This document shows, piece after piece, positions 36,195 through 47,600 of a stretch of DNA of 64,000 nucleotides. The stretch is from assembly GCA_021234155.1 (NCBI GenBank), contig JAJEKV010000004.1, positions 4,340,109 to 4,404,108 on the forward strand, in the 5' to 3' direction. The DNA is from Isoetes taiwanensis. Its lineage: Eukaryota > Streptophyta > Lycopodiopsida > Isoetales > Isoetaceae. The stretch's first letter is position 1. Each line of letters opens with the position of its first letter. A program made the translations under genes and the position numbers. A model generated the notes under the pieces. The model saw only the letters and a list, made by a program, of their open reading frames with translations. It searched no databases and was not told where the DNA came from.

Positions 36195-39100
36195 GGGTAC
36201 CTACACACCAACCATTACATTAGCTTAAATGTTAAAATTTTAAGATAATTGGATTCACACCAGTTCGATTAAAATTTTTTGTTAAAATTTGGGGGTGAAA
36301 TTTTAACCCCATGGGTTATGTTAAAATTTACGCTAACAGCCATTCACATATGATTCTGTTAGGCTAAAATTTAACAATCAATCGTGTCCATAATTTAGCC
36401 CTACCGTCGAAGCACGGTTAGGGCTGTTAAATTTCTTGGAGCAGTAGCTCGTCGGAGTTCTTGGAGCACGTCGGAGTTCGCCCGGCATCTCGAGAGGTTG
36501 CCGGCAGACTTCGAGGTCGCCCGACATCGGGGGTTGCGGTTGGAGCCAACATCTCGGAGGTTGCCCAATTTCGTAGGCTAGTTTTCTTGCATTTTCTTGC
36601 ATTTTTGCAGGTTAGTTTGCTTCTCTCAGTGCACTTTAAGTGCATCATTTGCCCAGATTACACTCACTATTTTAAGCCTTTCTAACTTTAACCCTGTTCT
36701 AAAACACAAGATAAGCAGACTAGCAGACTATCAGCTGCAGACTAACAGACTAGCAAACTAGCAGCTGCTAGACATTAATATGGATATGGATAGGCTCTAT
36801 GGTTGTAGTGGATGTGATGCTTCTGTGGGTTGGCCCAGTGGTCAAGAATGCATTCAGGGCAAAGCAACCGATAAAAAAGCCCATAAAAAAGCATACATCT
36901 TTGCAATGGCCCAACAGGGGGAGGCGAGCGGAGGATGCATCTAGAAAGAGCTCAAATTTTGCTATTCTCAGAGCAACTCAAGCTTACAAATTTTGGAAAT
37001 TACAGATTTTGAAAATAAACAGAGTGTACAAATTTCAAAACTTAGCTTAAGGTTAGAGGGGCTAAGAAATGTCATCTCTTTTAAGCATTTGTTATGAGCA
37101 AACTAAAGAAGTTTGAAATGCCCTAAATAGATGAACGGGAAGTAGACAGAGACGTGCATTCTTTTTTAGCCAGCTCTAGTCTATGCTTTGCAAAATGATT
37201 GTGGCCCTGAACATTTGTAGTCCAAACTAATGTATGCTTCCAATTTCATTGTCATCATCCTGAGCACAAGTCTTCCGATTGTAGTTGTATTATTAGGTAG
37301 AAATAAAACCCGTCCTTCTGTTGAATTTAGTATTGTGGAGGCGATTCATTGTATTAAAAGTCCGCAAGTGTTCTAACTCCAAAGAATCCTTTGTCGAAAA
37401 GATTGACCTTAATGAGTTTATCCTTATTTTTGGTGAAAACGATCATTGGTTCAAGAAATGCTCCAAATAGCAGATCAAATTTTCTTCAGCCAATGCACTT
37501 TCTACAAGCTTGTCCTTGGTCCATCCATAAATGGCATTGAAAACTATAGAGTATTCGATCCTAATTCAGGATTATGACTTGTAAATCAAACAAGCATGTG
37601 CGGGGATGCAATTTGGTGGCATGGCGAGAAGAATTGTCCTTGCCTTTTCTGCAGTTCATCTTGAATGACTGCGATAGAGGACGGAGAGATCCACCCAAAG
37701 CAATTGTTGGTTTGCACAAAGCCTTCACAGAGCGATTGTAACATCCGGTTTAGTTTGTGCATATCGTCTCTCTGCGCAAGAATGGAACAATTTCGAGATG
37801 AATGAAACTAACCATCCCGCCATCCCGCCTCTATGCTATTCGGATCGTTATTCTCAAAGCCTCCTTCAAGATGACCGCATATGAGTGTCGGTTGTAATGG
37901 TTAGATTTTGTCCGCTAAACTTGTCAATAATAAGATCCGTACTACTTTGGTTATGCATAGCCTTGGGTTCATTTGACTTCGTTTGCATAGCCTTGGGTTC
38001 TCTCGAAAAGCAAAACCTTGTATACGGCTCTTGGTCAGATTATAATCAACAGCATAATTATGTGTGTAAGGCAAAACAACCCATGGGACCGGATTCTGAA
38101 GGCAAAGGAAAAAAAAAAGGAAGAAAAACAGAAGCAGCAACAATGGCTAATTCTAGCAATGGAGGAAACGGATACCAGTTAGGTTTTTCAGTACATCAAC
38201 CAAAAAGTGCTTAGCAGGTCTTTATCAAATGCTGAAGGTAAGGCTAGAACAGAGATCATGGCATTGTACCTTTCTAAAAAAGAGAGAGAGCGTGCTTCTA
38301 TACTAAGGCTTTGTCTTGTTAGATGGGGTTTTAGATCATGCTACTACCTCCTTCCAAGACCAGCTTAAAACCTAAATATCATTACATCAAAAGCTGAATA
38401 CATTTAAGCTTTTAATATTTCAGAAAAATACAAAGCATTGGGGAAGATGCATCACACTTTGGGGCTTTCTTTAGGCATGGCTTGAAAGTGATCCTTATGT
38501 TCCTTATCACTGCATATCCTGCAGAGGCTATTGCATGCTTTGACCTCCTGAACAATATATTATTTTGTATCATAGCGTTGAAACTTTGTTGTCTTTGTGT
38601 TTTTCTGCATACAGGGGCCCTGATACATTCCTCACAGTTGTACATCAAGCTCAAAATTTTGGTCATGATTACCAAAGGACAGTTTGAACTATTTATTAAC
38701 GTAGTCTCTTTGAAGCATTGGCATAAATGATAATCTTCTTGCCCACTTGAGATTTGTATTGAACGATGACAATAAAAGAGCATGTCTAAGATGTTTTGCT
38801 TGCTCAACACTTTCTGTCAGCAGTGTATTTAGCATTTATGCGATTTATCAGCACATCTTATAACACGAACATTCAGCACATTCAGAAATATCAAAAGCTT
38901 AAATGTTGCCTTTAATTGTTTTCTTCAAAATTGCTTTCTTTAATGTTTTTTTGTTGCAGACATGGATATCAACAAAAGGAGTTGTTTTCTATGGCATTTC
39001 TGAAATATCTTAGCATTTGGAATATCTTAGCATTTCTGAAATATGTTAGCATTTCAGAAATATGTTAATCCAAGCATTTCAAGCATAATTCCAAGCATTT

Positions 39101-39342
39101 CTGAAATATCTTAACAGCCTTGTGTGTGAATGGGATTGTTAACAGATTCCGTTACGTTAATTGTTAATTTAACTAAATCTTAACTATTCATGTGTGAATG
39201 CATATTATAAACATTATGTTAGGTTAAATGTTAACCTAGCAGGAGGTGTGCAACGTCCACTATATTAGCATTAACTTAGTATAATTGTTTGGGGTTTAAG
39301 TTTTAAATTTAAGATAATGTAACCATTGGTGTGCAAGAACCC
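36195..39342. mobile_element. PIF/Harbinger-like element, 3148 bp, no transposase seen
   Basis: The ends are imperfect inverted repeats starting GGG (left GGGTACCTACACACCAACC, right on the other strand GGGTTCTTGCACACCAATGG), matching over at least 40 bases with gaps. They are flanked on both sides by TTA (36192-36194 and 39343-39345), the typical PIF/Harbinger duplication. The subterminal parts are rich in TTAAAATT and TTAAC-type repeats. Inside are only short ORFs (such as 37885-38214 plus and 38412-38810 minus) without a DDE transposase or Myb-like pattern, so it is probably non-autonomous. Confidence 0.7.
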
Positions 39343-39345
39343 TTA

Positions 39346-39741
39346 GTCCCTTAGTTGTTTATGACGAAAATTTCCTTACTCTTAATCTGCTCCTGCATTA
39401 TGACCAAATTAACACATAATCACGAATAGTTTCAGTAGACCACAGATTAACAGATTAATGGGCTTGGGTTGTGTTGCAAGTTTCTAAAAGAAACTCAGAT
39501 CTTTTTCTCTAGCTACCCAGCTCTTCAATTTTAAACTATACTTAATTAAAAATTATAGCAACAGTTCAAACCTCGTCCACTTCATCCACAGTCGTCCACT
39601 TCGTCCACAACTTTTGACTGCCTAAAGTTTCTACTGTCTGAATGTTTCTACATTTCTTAAGCTTCTAAATTAATCCACCTCGAATCTAGAATTCCAAACT
39701 ATAGATCTTTATCCCACAGTTCCCAAAGAAACCGGAACCGT
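39346..39741. other. Internal region of the non-coding LTR element, part 2
   Basis: Leader region next to the primer binding site. No coding sequence seen. Confidence 0.6.
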
Positions 39742-39756
39742 GCTCTAATACCAATT
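39742..39756 (-). other. Primer binding site, initiator-Met tRNA type
   Basis: On the minus strand the LTR end ...CGTATCA is followed by AATTGGTATTAGAGC, close to the plant initiator methionine tRNA primer site TGGTATCAGAGC (one mismatch). Confidence 0.85.
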
Positions 39757-41008
39757 TGATACGAATATGTAAGCTCTGGGCTGTATCTGCAAAACAATCA
39801 TCAGGAAATAGAACAAAGGTAAATCCACCCCTTAAGGGCAAAGCTCACCATCCAACCGGGCTATCCCGAGCCAGACCAGAGAGATCCAGAGAAAGACTGA
39901 GTTTTACCTAAGGGGAAAATTTAGTTGAACACTAGACACCCAATCTAGCAAGTTCTCAAATCAAAGGAAAGAATTAAGAAAAAGAATGGCTTGAGAAGGA
40001 TTTAGGTAAATCATCAAAAGAACTGATAGATTCTATTCTCTCATAGTAAAGAATAGGAGGGATCCAAGAACTAGATGGTGGCCTTTGGATCTTCAAATTC
40101 AATTTATTAGAGGTCGCAGGCAGTTGGAGATGGATGCTGAAGCCGAATCGCTGATGTACCGGTCTAGCAACTACTATAGCAGGCCGATTTGTTGCTAGGT
40201 TGGTCGTTGATGTCCCCACTTTGTCTGATGCCACCTCTTTTATAGTTCGTGACCAACTTTAAGCCTTTTAGTAAAGGCTTCGATGGCTTATATTAGAATA
40301 AAAGCCCTTGCCTTTATTATTGGCCAATTTTAGTTTTAAAATATCCTCACTAATTTTAACCATTGAATTATTTTAACTTAGATGCTTGATTAAAGAATTT
40401 GGCATAATAGCTTTAACGAGCATTGGATCCCGAAACAAAGGTGAGAATATGCCAAATAAAGGGCGAGAGATTTTATACCTCACATTCACGTGTAGCACAA
40501 CGTTCCCCATACGTCATAAGTACATATGGGAATACACAATGCATGAAAATTAATACTATGCAAGGTGCCCACATGTTCCAATTGTATTTGCCTCTGCTTC
40601 TCATATGCTCACACAACAGCAAACACGTTTCACACTCACACAACAACAAGCATGACCCAATTTAGGGGCAGTGAGCCTGCCAAGCTAATAAATCAGAGAA
40701 GTCAGATGAAGAAATTGATAGAGCTCACCGAGACACAGTTGCAAGTATGTAAAGTCCAACAACACATAATCGCTATTACAAATAACGATGCACGTATATT
40801 ACAATCCATATTACAGAACTGAAATACAACTTTAGGAGAAAGGGAGACATCGAATATGTGGCCTTGAATATGTAAAGATGTAAAGGGGAGGCTTATCTTT
40901 AAAAGTAAGAGGCAAACTATTTTAAGGAATACCTTTATTGCAAAAGGCATTGAACCCTTTATATACTGAAGGGATAGGCCGATTGGTCTCCATGGACGAT
41001 AAAAAATC

Positions 41009-41052
41009 ATTCTTATTCTTATTCTTATTCTTATTCTTATTCTTATTCTTTA
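41009..41052 (+). repeat. ATTCTT microsatellite
   Basis: About seven perfect copies of the hexamer ATTCTT. Confidence 0.95.
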
Positions 41053-43267
41053 ATAATAAAAGGGGTGCATAGAGGCAATTTATATGCCAAGGTGTATGGA
41101 GGCAATTTATATGCCAAAGGTCTTCCAGAAACAACTCAAATTAGCCTTCACATTAATAAAAGGGGAAGTACTATCAAGAGTTGCTTGTACATTGAAGGTG
41201 TCGTTTTAATTCACAGTCTTGTGTCCTGCACATTAAATCAACTGAATGCGTTGAACACTACCAAAACCTTTAATAAGACTCTGTGTTGCACCAAACTTAG
41301 TCCAATAGATTTTTTTGACCTTAGTCCCAATAGAATTCTTTGACCGGACACTATATAACAATGTAATCACATATAAGAACAATCTTTATGTGAACATTAT
41401 GACTATCTATTCTTGTTGCCTTACCATTTCATTTTCCACATTCGAATGAAAATAAATGGTGCATCATTTGCTATGGTGGCCCTAGACACTTAAATGATTT
41501 ATTTACATTTCCCGAGTTCTCCAGATTTTAAAAGCATCATGTTTTTAAGTTACATAAGATGCAGGACATCAAAAGCACTTAAGTGCAAGTCCACAGAAAT
41601 TGTGCAATAAGGAATCTCCAAATTTTTGCTTTTCTACCACAAAACTTTATATTGAAGATTCTATCCAAGTTACAAAACTATGAGAAGCATATTTTTTCAA
41701 AAAATTCGTGAAGATTGGAAGTACATGTCTCAAACCTTCTTAAAAATTCTATTTTGTGCAAAAGCCAAACTTCTATTTTGTCCAGAGCTTTGAGTACGAC
41801 ATGATTTTCTGCCCATACACCACTCTCTCTTCATATTCTGCGATTGCTGCAAAATGATATCATTCAACCAACATATAAAATAATTTGAAATGCCAACAAA
41901 GAAACATCCGTTAACAACGGAGCAACTACTACCTATCAAGGGGACATGAATTTCTTACCTTGCAAGCAACCACCTTAAGGAGCTAGTCTGTAGTACATCA
42001 TGCGAACCTGCACCAACTTCAGAACACCAGCAGAATCAATGTACAAATACTGATGGGAAGTGATAGCACCCCTCTATTAGAGATTTAATAAACTGAAAGC
42101 AATACTTGCTTCTGTAAATCATCAACCAACTGCAGCAGCATAATGAATATCATTATTGTACAAACTATTATGCATCAACCATTTTTTTTCTTGATTATCT
42201 AAGATGGAACATAATTTCTTATGCACTCTCTCATATCTTTTGTAAACTTTAAAGGTTATTTCAATTGGATGAAGTAATGTATAGAGCTGCAACAAAACTT
42301 CATGCCATCATCAACATCTTGTTATGCAACACATTTGATGGTATAACTCTTGAACATGCAGGATTTTCTGTTTTAAGTAGAGAAAGCATCAAAAGGCTTG
42401 TAATAATATAATTTTAAAAAATATCTATTGCCTTCTGCAAAACTAATAATTGTAGCAATAATGTAAAGCAACCTGAAAAACCCTACGACTGCTTCAGAAA
42501 TTTGTGATTTTCCTCAACCATCTCCCTTTTAACCTAATAAAAGAAATCGTACTTGCTAGAAAAAAAATGGTTTTTGGATGATGCTGGAAAAAATGCTAAC
42601 AAACATTTTCTAATCTGCTACTGATGCCGTTGACTATGGACTCTCCATTTCACGCTCTGAAAGAAAACGCAGAAGAATGTTGAGAGCAAACTTTGCTTAC
42701 TAAAACATGAAACCCTGCTTACCGAGATGCTCCAGCAGAACAATATCGAGATGGTATACAGATGATGGAGCTGAATTTCAGGCTATCTGCCATTTGCCCA
42801 GATTACTGAAGCATCTAGACTCATTATACCAATGCATAAAGTTCAAAAAACAGAAGAGCATACTCTTCAAGCAAGCCGTACTTTAAAACTCGAAGGAAAA
42901 ATACCAATATCTACTCTGCTTAAGACCTGAAGCTATAATCGAGAGCAAGCATATAGCGACTTGCGAAAGCAACTTAGCCTGCATCAAAAAACACAAAACA
43001 AAATAAGATTTTAGGGGAAAGCTCGTTTCCTATAACTTTAGCTACAGATGTTTTACTGGCAGAGATTGGAGATAACCCAAACCTGACGCACATTAGTAGG
43101 AGAAAGAGGCGGCTCTACTTGATAGCCGTTTAACAAAAGAAGATAATGGATAATGTATGCCCAATCAGAAACCATATTTTAAGGTTTTGTCTAGTATTCG
43201 TATCGAAATACGTAGAAAGATGACAGTGGCATCTGGGTCTTGGAAAGAAGCAGTATTTCTTTTTTGG

Positions 43268-43595
43268 GAAAAATTATAACATGCCCTTATATTTTGACGA
43301 ATTTCACCAGATGCTCCTAAGTTTCCATAATTTCACTAAATGCCCTTAGTCAATGTATACCCTTCTATAATATTTCAAGTTTTACAAAATGCCCTTTAGT
43401 TTTTCGTATTCAACGAAACGCCCAACGAATATTTTTTTGGGATCATTTTTGGATGAATGCCTACTTTGTGCATGGTTCTTCAAAAGGAAAAAAGAAGGCA
43501 TAGAAGGCCCCATCAAATTTGTTTCTGATTGGAACTCATTCTGTTCCATCAAGTTTTGCTTGCTCCATTGATTTTTGCTCACATGCTCTCACGAT
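43268..43595. mobile_element. Truncated inverted copy of the TIR element at 34092-34859
   Basis: The reverse complement of 34553-34859 recurs here, including one inverted end and the 66-codon frame on the minus strand (43382-43582). The other inverted end is missing; sequence after about 43597 is unrelated. Confidence 0.8.
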
Positions 43596-44082
43596 TTTGC
43601 ATGTGATGCAGAAAGAATGCAGAAATCAGACATGGGCATTCCCATCTCAGGCTTCTTGCCACGAATCACCTGGCGATCCCTTCTAAAACAACAGAACAAT
43701 TACTGCTACGAATCACCTGACGATCCCTTTCAGAACAACAGAACAAGGAAGCCCAGTCCCTCGTATGAGAAAAGAAAGCTCGAAAAGCAACAGAGCAGCC
43801 TGCTTTCTGCATAAAGGAAATCATCTTCTACTCAGCTCCACCTGTCCGGCTACCTAAATCAGGCTGCTTTTAGCAACCCCCGTGAAGGCATAACCTGTCT
43901 TCTGTGACCATGCACAGCGGCCACAAAATTCCCCGCCCCTGCAGACCTTTGGGGAAAAAAACAAAGGCCTCCCCCTTTTTCCGCCCAACCTACGGCAAAA
44001 TCAAGGAAAGGAGATGGGGACGTAATAGCTTTCTTTCTCTTTCTCATGCTCCATAGTCGCTCCCCCGAGCACTACCATATCA

Positions 44083-44260
44083 TTATCGGTCTGACCGAGG
44101 CTAAAATAAAAAATGCATGATCGAGGTTAACGTCCGAGGCCAGATATTCGGCATGTAAGGCCGAAGGCCGGGCCGAGGGCTTACATGCCAAATATCTGGC
44201 CGAGGACGTATAGCTGAGGTCACACATTCTTGGTTATCAGCCGAGGCAAAGACCGATAAC
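44083..44260. repeat. Imperfect 178 bp palindrome next to the LTR end
   Basis: The left arm from TTATCGGTCTGACCGAGG to GGCATGTAAGGCC (44083-44161) pairs with the right arm to GACCGATAAC (44260). The core arms GGCCAGATATTCGGCATG and its partner differ at few positions. It begins exactly one base after the LTR terminal CA, so it may be the target into which the LTR element inserted, or a foldback element. It is about 420 bases upstream of the EME1 start codon. Confidence 0.75.
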
Positions 44261-44668
44261 CACCTTATCGGACTTATATGGGTGGAATATTACTAATAAT
44301 TAGTTATCAATACTCCTCTAGTACTCATAATACTGATAACTAGTTATTACTATTCCTCCAGTACTAGTTATCAGTACTGCATCAATAGTGAGAACCAAAA
44401 AACACTACTAATTATCAGTACTGCATCAATACTGAGAACAAAAAAACAATCACTTTTCACACAAGAGTCCGATAAGGACAGGCTTAACATAAGGAAGTTG
44501 CATCTCCAAAACTACTTCGTCCAGCTCTAGTTGGCCATTTATACACACTACCTACGCCATTCACTAGAGAATGGATATGCTGGAAATATTCTTAAGGCAC
44601 GCCTATCAACGTTGTTCACCATATCCCCAGAACTTGTAATTGAAAAAAAATTGAAAGGGTAAATGAAA
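44261..44668 (+). promoter_or_regulatory. EME1 upstream region
   Basis: Contains several related short repeats of the type TAGTTATCAGTACTGCATCAATA between about 44290 and 44450, which look like leftovers of a small element. A TATA-like stretch (TTTATACACA near 44537) lies about 140 bases before the start codon and could position transcription. Assignment is by location only. Confidence 0.4.
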
Positions 44669-44677
44669 TTTTCCCGC
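44669..44677 (+). promoter_or_regulatory. E2F-type site directly before the EME1 start codon
   Basis: TTTTCCCGC contains TTTCCCGC, a perfect match to the E2F consensus TTTSSCGC. It ends one base before the ATG at 44679. E2F sites near starts are common in plant DNA replication and repair genes expressed in S phase. Function here is inferred. Confidence 0.5.
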
Positions 44678-44678
44678 T

Positions 44679-47600
44679 ATGGCGCTCTTGCTTCTCGACT
44701 CTGATTCTGATCCCGACGATCGCCATCTTCTTGTGGATTGGAAAGCACAACATCATTCTTGTACTAGCAACCCACCCGCTACTGGTGTTTCTGCGCACCT
44801 TCCGTCATACGGTGGTCAGCCTCCGAACTTATTTTCTTTGCCAACAGGTTCTTTGCCCAGCGTCGTCTGTTTAGATTCTGATTCGGACGGTGATCCCCCG
44901 GCGAATTTAATTTCCACCACCAAAACACCAGATCAAAGTTATAATCTAGCCTCTGACGGTGGGCGTGTAAAAGATACCCTTAATTACCCCCGACTTGAAA
45001 TCTTGTTAACGCAGGAGTCTGTTTGTATAAATGATTCTCAAGAACTAAGTGTATCTGATTTAGAGCCTGATAGAACTCGAAGAAAGCTGACACCAGTGGG
45101 TGATGATAATCCTATCAAAGAGACATGTCAGGCAAAAGGGAGCAGAAAAACAAAGGATCCACAAGGAAGGCAGAAAACATTGGAAGAAAAAGAGAGAGCA
45201 AGGCAGGAGAAACTTTACCAGAGAGCATTACAGAAACAATTGAAGGAAGAAGAAAAGAAAAGAATACAGGAAGAAAAGAAGAAAGTAAGAGAGGTATGGT
45301 GTAATCTTTTGCATTATCTGTAGAAAGAGATATGCCTTTCTGTTGCATCTTTAAAATGTGGTTTTTAATTTCTATTTTAGTCAAGTTGCAACTGTTCTGC
45401 ACGATGTAACACAATAGGAATAAAGGTGTATGACCCATTGGGTATCGTAAATCTTCTTTTTTACCTTCTGTTTGAATGCATGTGAACTAGGAGGAGAAGT
45501 TGAGAAAAGCAGAAGTTAAAGCGAGAGCCAAAGAATCTAAGAAAGTTGAACAAGAAAAGGAGAAGTGGGATAAGGGGAAATTTGCAATTCAAAACATGAA
45601 AGTGCTGATTGATTGTGAGGTGCTTGAGAATGGTCTTATAGGAGGTATGTTATACAATCCTGAGGAGCTCTATTAGATGTTTTATTTGATTGTGTTATGC
45701 CTTGCAGGAAGTCTTCTTAACCGGCTTGCCGAGAAAGACTACAAATACAATATATTATCAAATCCTGTCAAAAAGTCAATCATGTGGAAAATGAAACGTC
45801 CGTGCATAGAAGACTCCCAAACAAGTGTTGCCAGCTCTCAGACGGACGAAGGAGATAAGTGTCCGCAGGTATATGGAAGAAGCTACTGTGGTGATTTGTC
45901 AACTAGATGCTTTTTTAATCGAGTTTTCTACTTGGGTCTCAAATGACATGCACATATTGATGTCACTGCTAAAATGTGGCAAATTTAACGATATTAGATA
46001 CCATAAATCTGATTCATGAGATATTTGCGGGTTTGCACTGAATGGGAAATGCATTAACTGCAGAAACTTCTTCCTCTTTCATCACCGAAGTTTAAACAAA
46101 AGCAGTGTGATGATATGTGATGGAAGACAGCAGTGGTTATCTTTAGTTGTCTGAATCTAATGCAGTTTTACTTTTTGAACCTAATTACTTTTCTTTTTCT
46201 GATAACATAAATTTCACCTTACACTATTTTCAGACATATTAACCGCAAAATCAAACCACCTGGAAATGTATGAAGCTTGTGTGTGTGTGACTCATTTGCT
46301 CTCTTCTGTATATTCTTATTTTTTCGTTATGCTGTCAGTATAATAACCTGGCAGATGATTAAACAGCTCTCTTTTGAGGATGTGCACATGCCATATATTC
46401 TCCTGGTGTTTGAGGCTGAGGATTTTGTGAATATGGTTGCCAAAGACTTATTCCATAGCCATATCTGCAAAGTTCAGGAATGTTATCCTGGTTTTACCAT
46501 TTGTTACCTTGTAAACAAGTTAAAATGGTATCTTCATAAAAGGTAAGCATTTGTTGATGCCTAGTTTATTATATTTAGTTTGAATCTGGAATGTCAACTG
46601 CTCAATCAGTGAATGCTGTATTTTGCATATTTTGCGAATAATTATTATGATGCTGCAAGTCTGAATGTTTAGAAATATAGTAAATTGATTGAGCTAATCG
46701 TGCATTTTTCAAAAGTATGGTTGCATATGCAATGAGACCATATTGCTAACCAAGGGGATTCAAAATTCAAAGTAAATGCCTTTTAATATCTTGGAATGGT
46801 GGTTGTGTCCGCAATTAGCATGATATGCGTATTGCTTGATAGGGGCATATTTTGTTTGACACGGTCCATTCTTTTGTCAGAATAGAGTTAATCTCAGACG
46901 GTGCAACATAATTACTCTGTTGGGATGATAAACAGAGAACAGCACGAGTATAAAAATGGGGGCAATGGATGGTTACGGCCAAATGTTGAGAAGGTATTTC
47001 CTGATAATCCAGGTTTTTATCTTATTTTACACAGAGACCAGCAGTTTAATGCTCCTGGGGTCTTTATGGGTTGTTTCTTACCAGGAAGCCTAGTGAACTC
47101 CTTGGAAGCATGTTCCGTTAGCATCTTCTTAAGAAAGTTCTTTACATTCTTATTTTTTCCGTGTCCTTTTTGTTCTATTGGATGTTGACAGTTCATGAAA
47201 TTATGTGGGCCCTAACAAGGCATTGTTGTATGTACCCGAGTAATGAAGTGTTCTGTTTCCGGTCGCCATTGTCTCAAGTGGACATTTAAAGAAATGTTAG
47301 AGAAAATTCATGTCCCCATTTTCACAGGAGTTTTTGCGTGTAACTTGATGGGTGTATGTTAATGGCTGGTTTTCATGAATATGAAAATACATATTCAAGG
47401 GGGGAATTAATTCAAGGGTAGATTATTCTCGAATGGGAAAATTATCTGCACCTACTGCTTTTATAATTTCACCTATAATGAGATTGTTAAGTTAGCAGTT
47501 TTGATTATTTGAATTCTCATTTGCTATGAGTATGATACTTATTTTTGTGTAGGCCTTGGCTGCACTTATTACACACTATTCATGCGTACACTCGCGCTTA

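Larger units (their letters stand above)
40415..44023. mobile_element. Unclassified 3609 bp insertion with 9-base target duplication
   Basis: AATAGCTTT flanks both sides (40406-40414 and 44024-44032), and the uninterrupted sequence is seen in the other LTR. A 9-base duplication is the size made by Mutator-like elements. The ends (AACGAGCATTGG and, on the other strand, ACGTCCCCATCTCC) are not clear inverted repeats, so a non-TIR Mutator-like element is possible. No transposase is found. It carries an ATTCTT microsatellite, a 29-base tandem repeat near 41066-41121, a truncated copy of the 34092 element, and a 49-base tandem repeat near 43660-43750. Confidence 0.65.
34860..44082 (-). mobile_element. 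Non-coding LTR retrotransposon (LARD/TRIM-like), nested and truncated
   Basis: Read on the minus strand, a 5' LTR (44082 down to 39757, TG...CA) is followed by a primer binding site and by a short internal region, then by a polypurine tract and a 3' LTR that starts at 35226 and is cut at 34860. Without the two nested insertions the internal region is only about 1.4 kb, with no gag or pol. It must have depended on proteins from another element. LTR ends match at TGATATGGTAGTGCTCGG. The 3' LTR end and hence the target-site duplication are lost. Confidence 0.8.
39757..44082 (-). repeat. 5' LTR of the non-coding element, split by a 3.6 kb insertion
   Basis: The LTR parts are 39757-40414 and 44033-44082, 708 bp net. 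The ends are TG and CA. A TATA box (CTATAAAAGAG on the minus strand) lies at about 40236-40246. The split point is marked by AATAGCTTT on both sides, and the 3' LTR copy shows the unbroken site at 35167-35175. Confidence 0.85.

Noticed and set aside
38412-38810. 132-codon minus frame inside the Harbinger-like element as a transposase
   Set aside because: No DDE or Myb-like motif and low complexity; no support beyond length.
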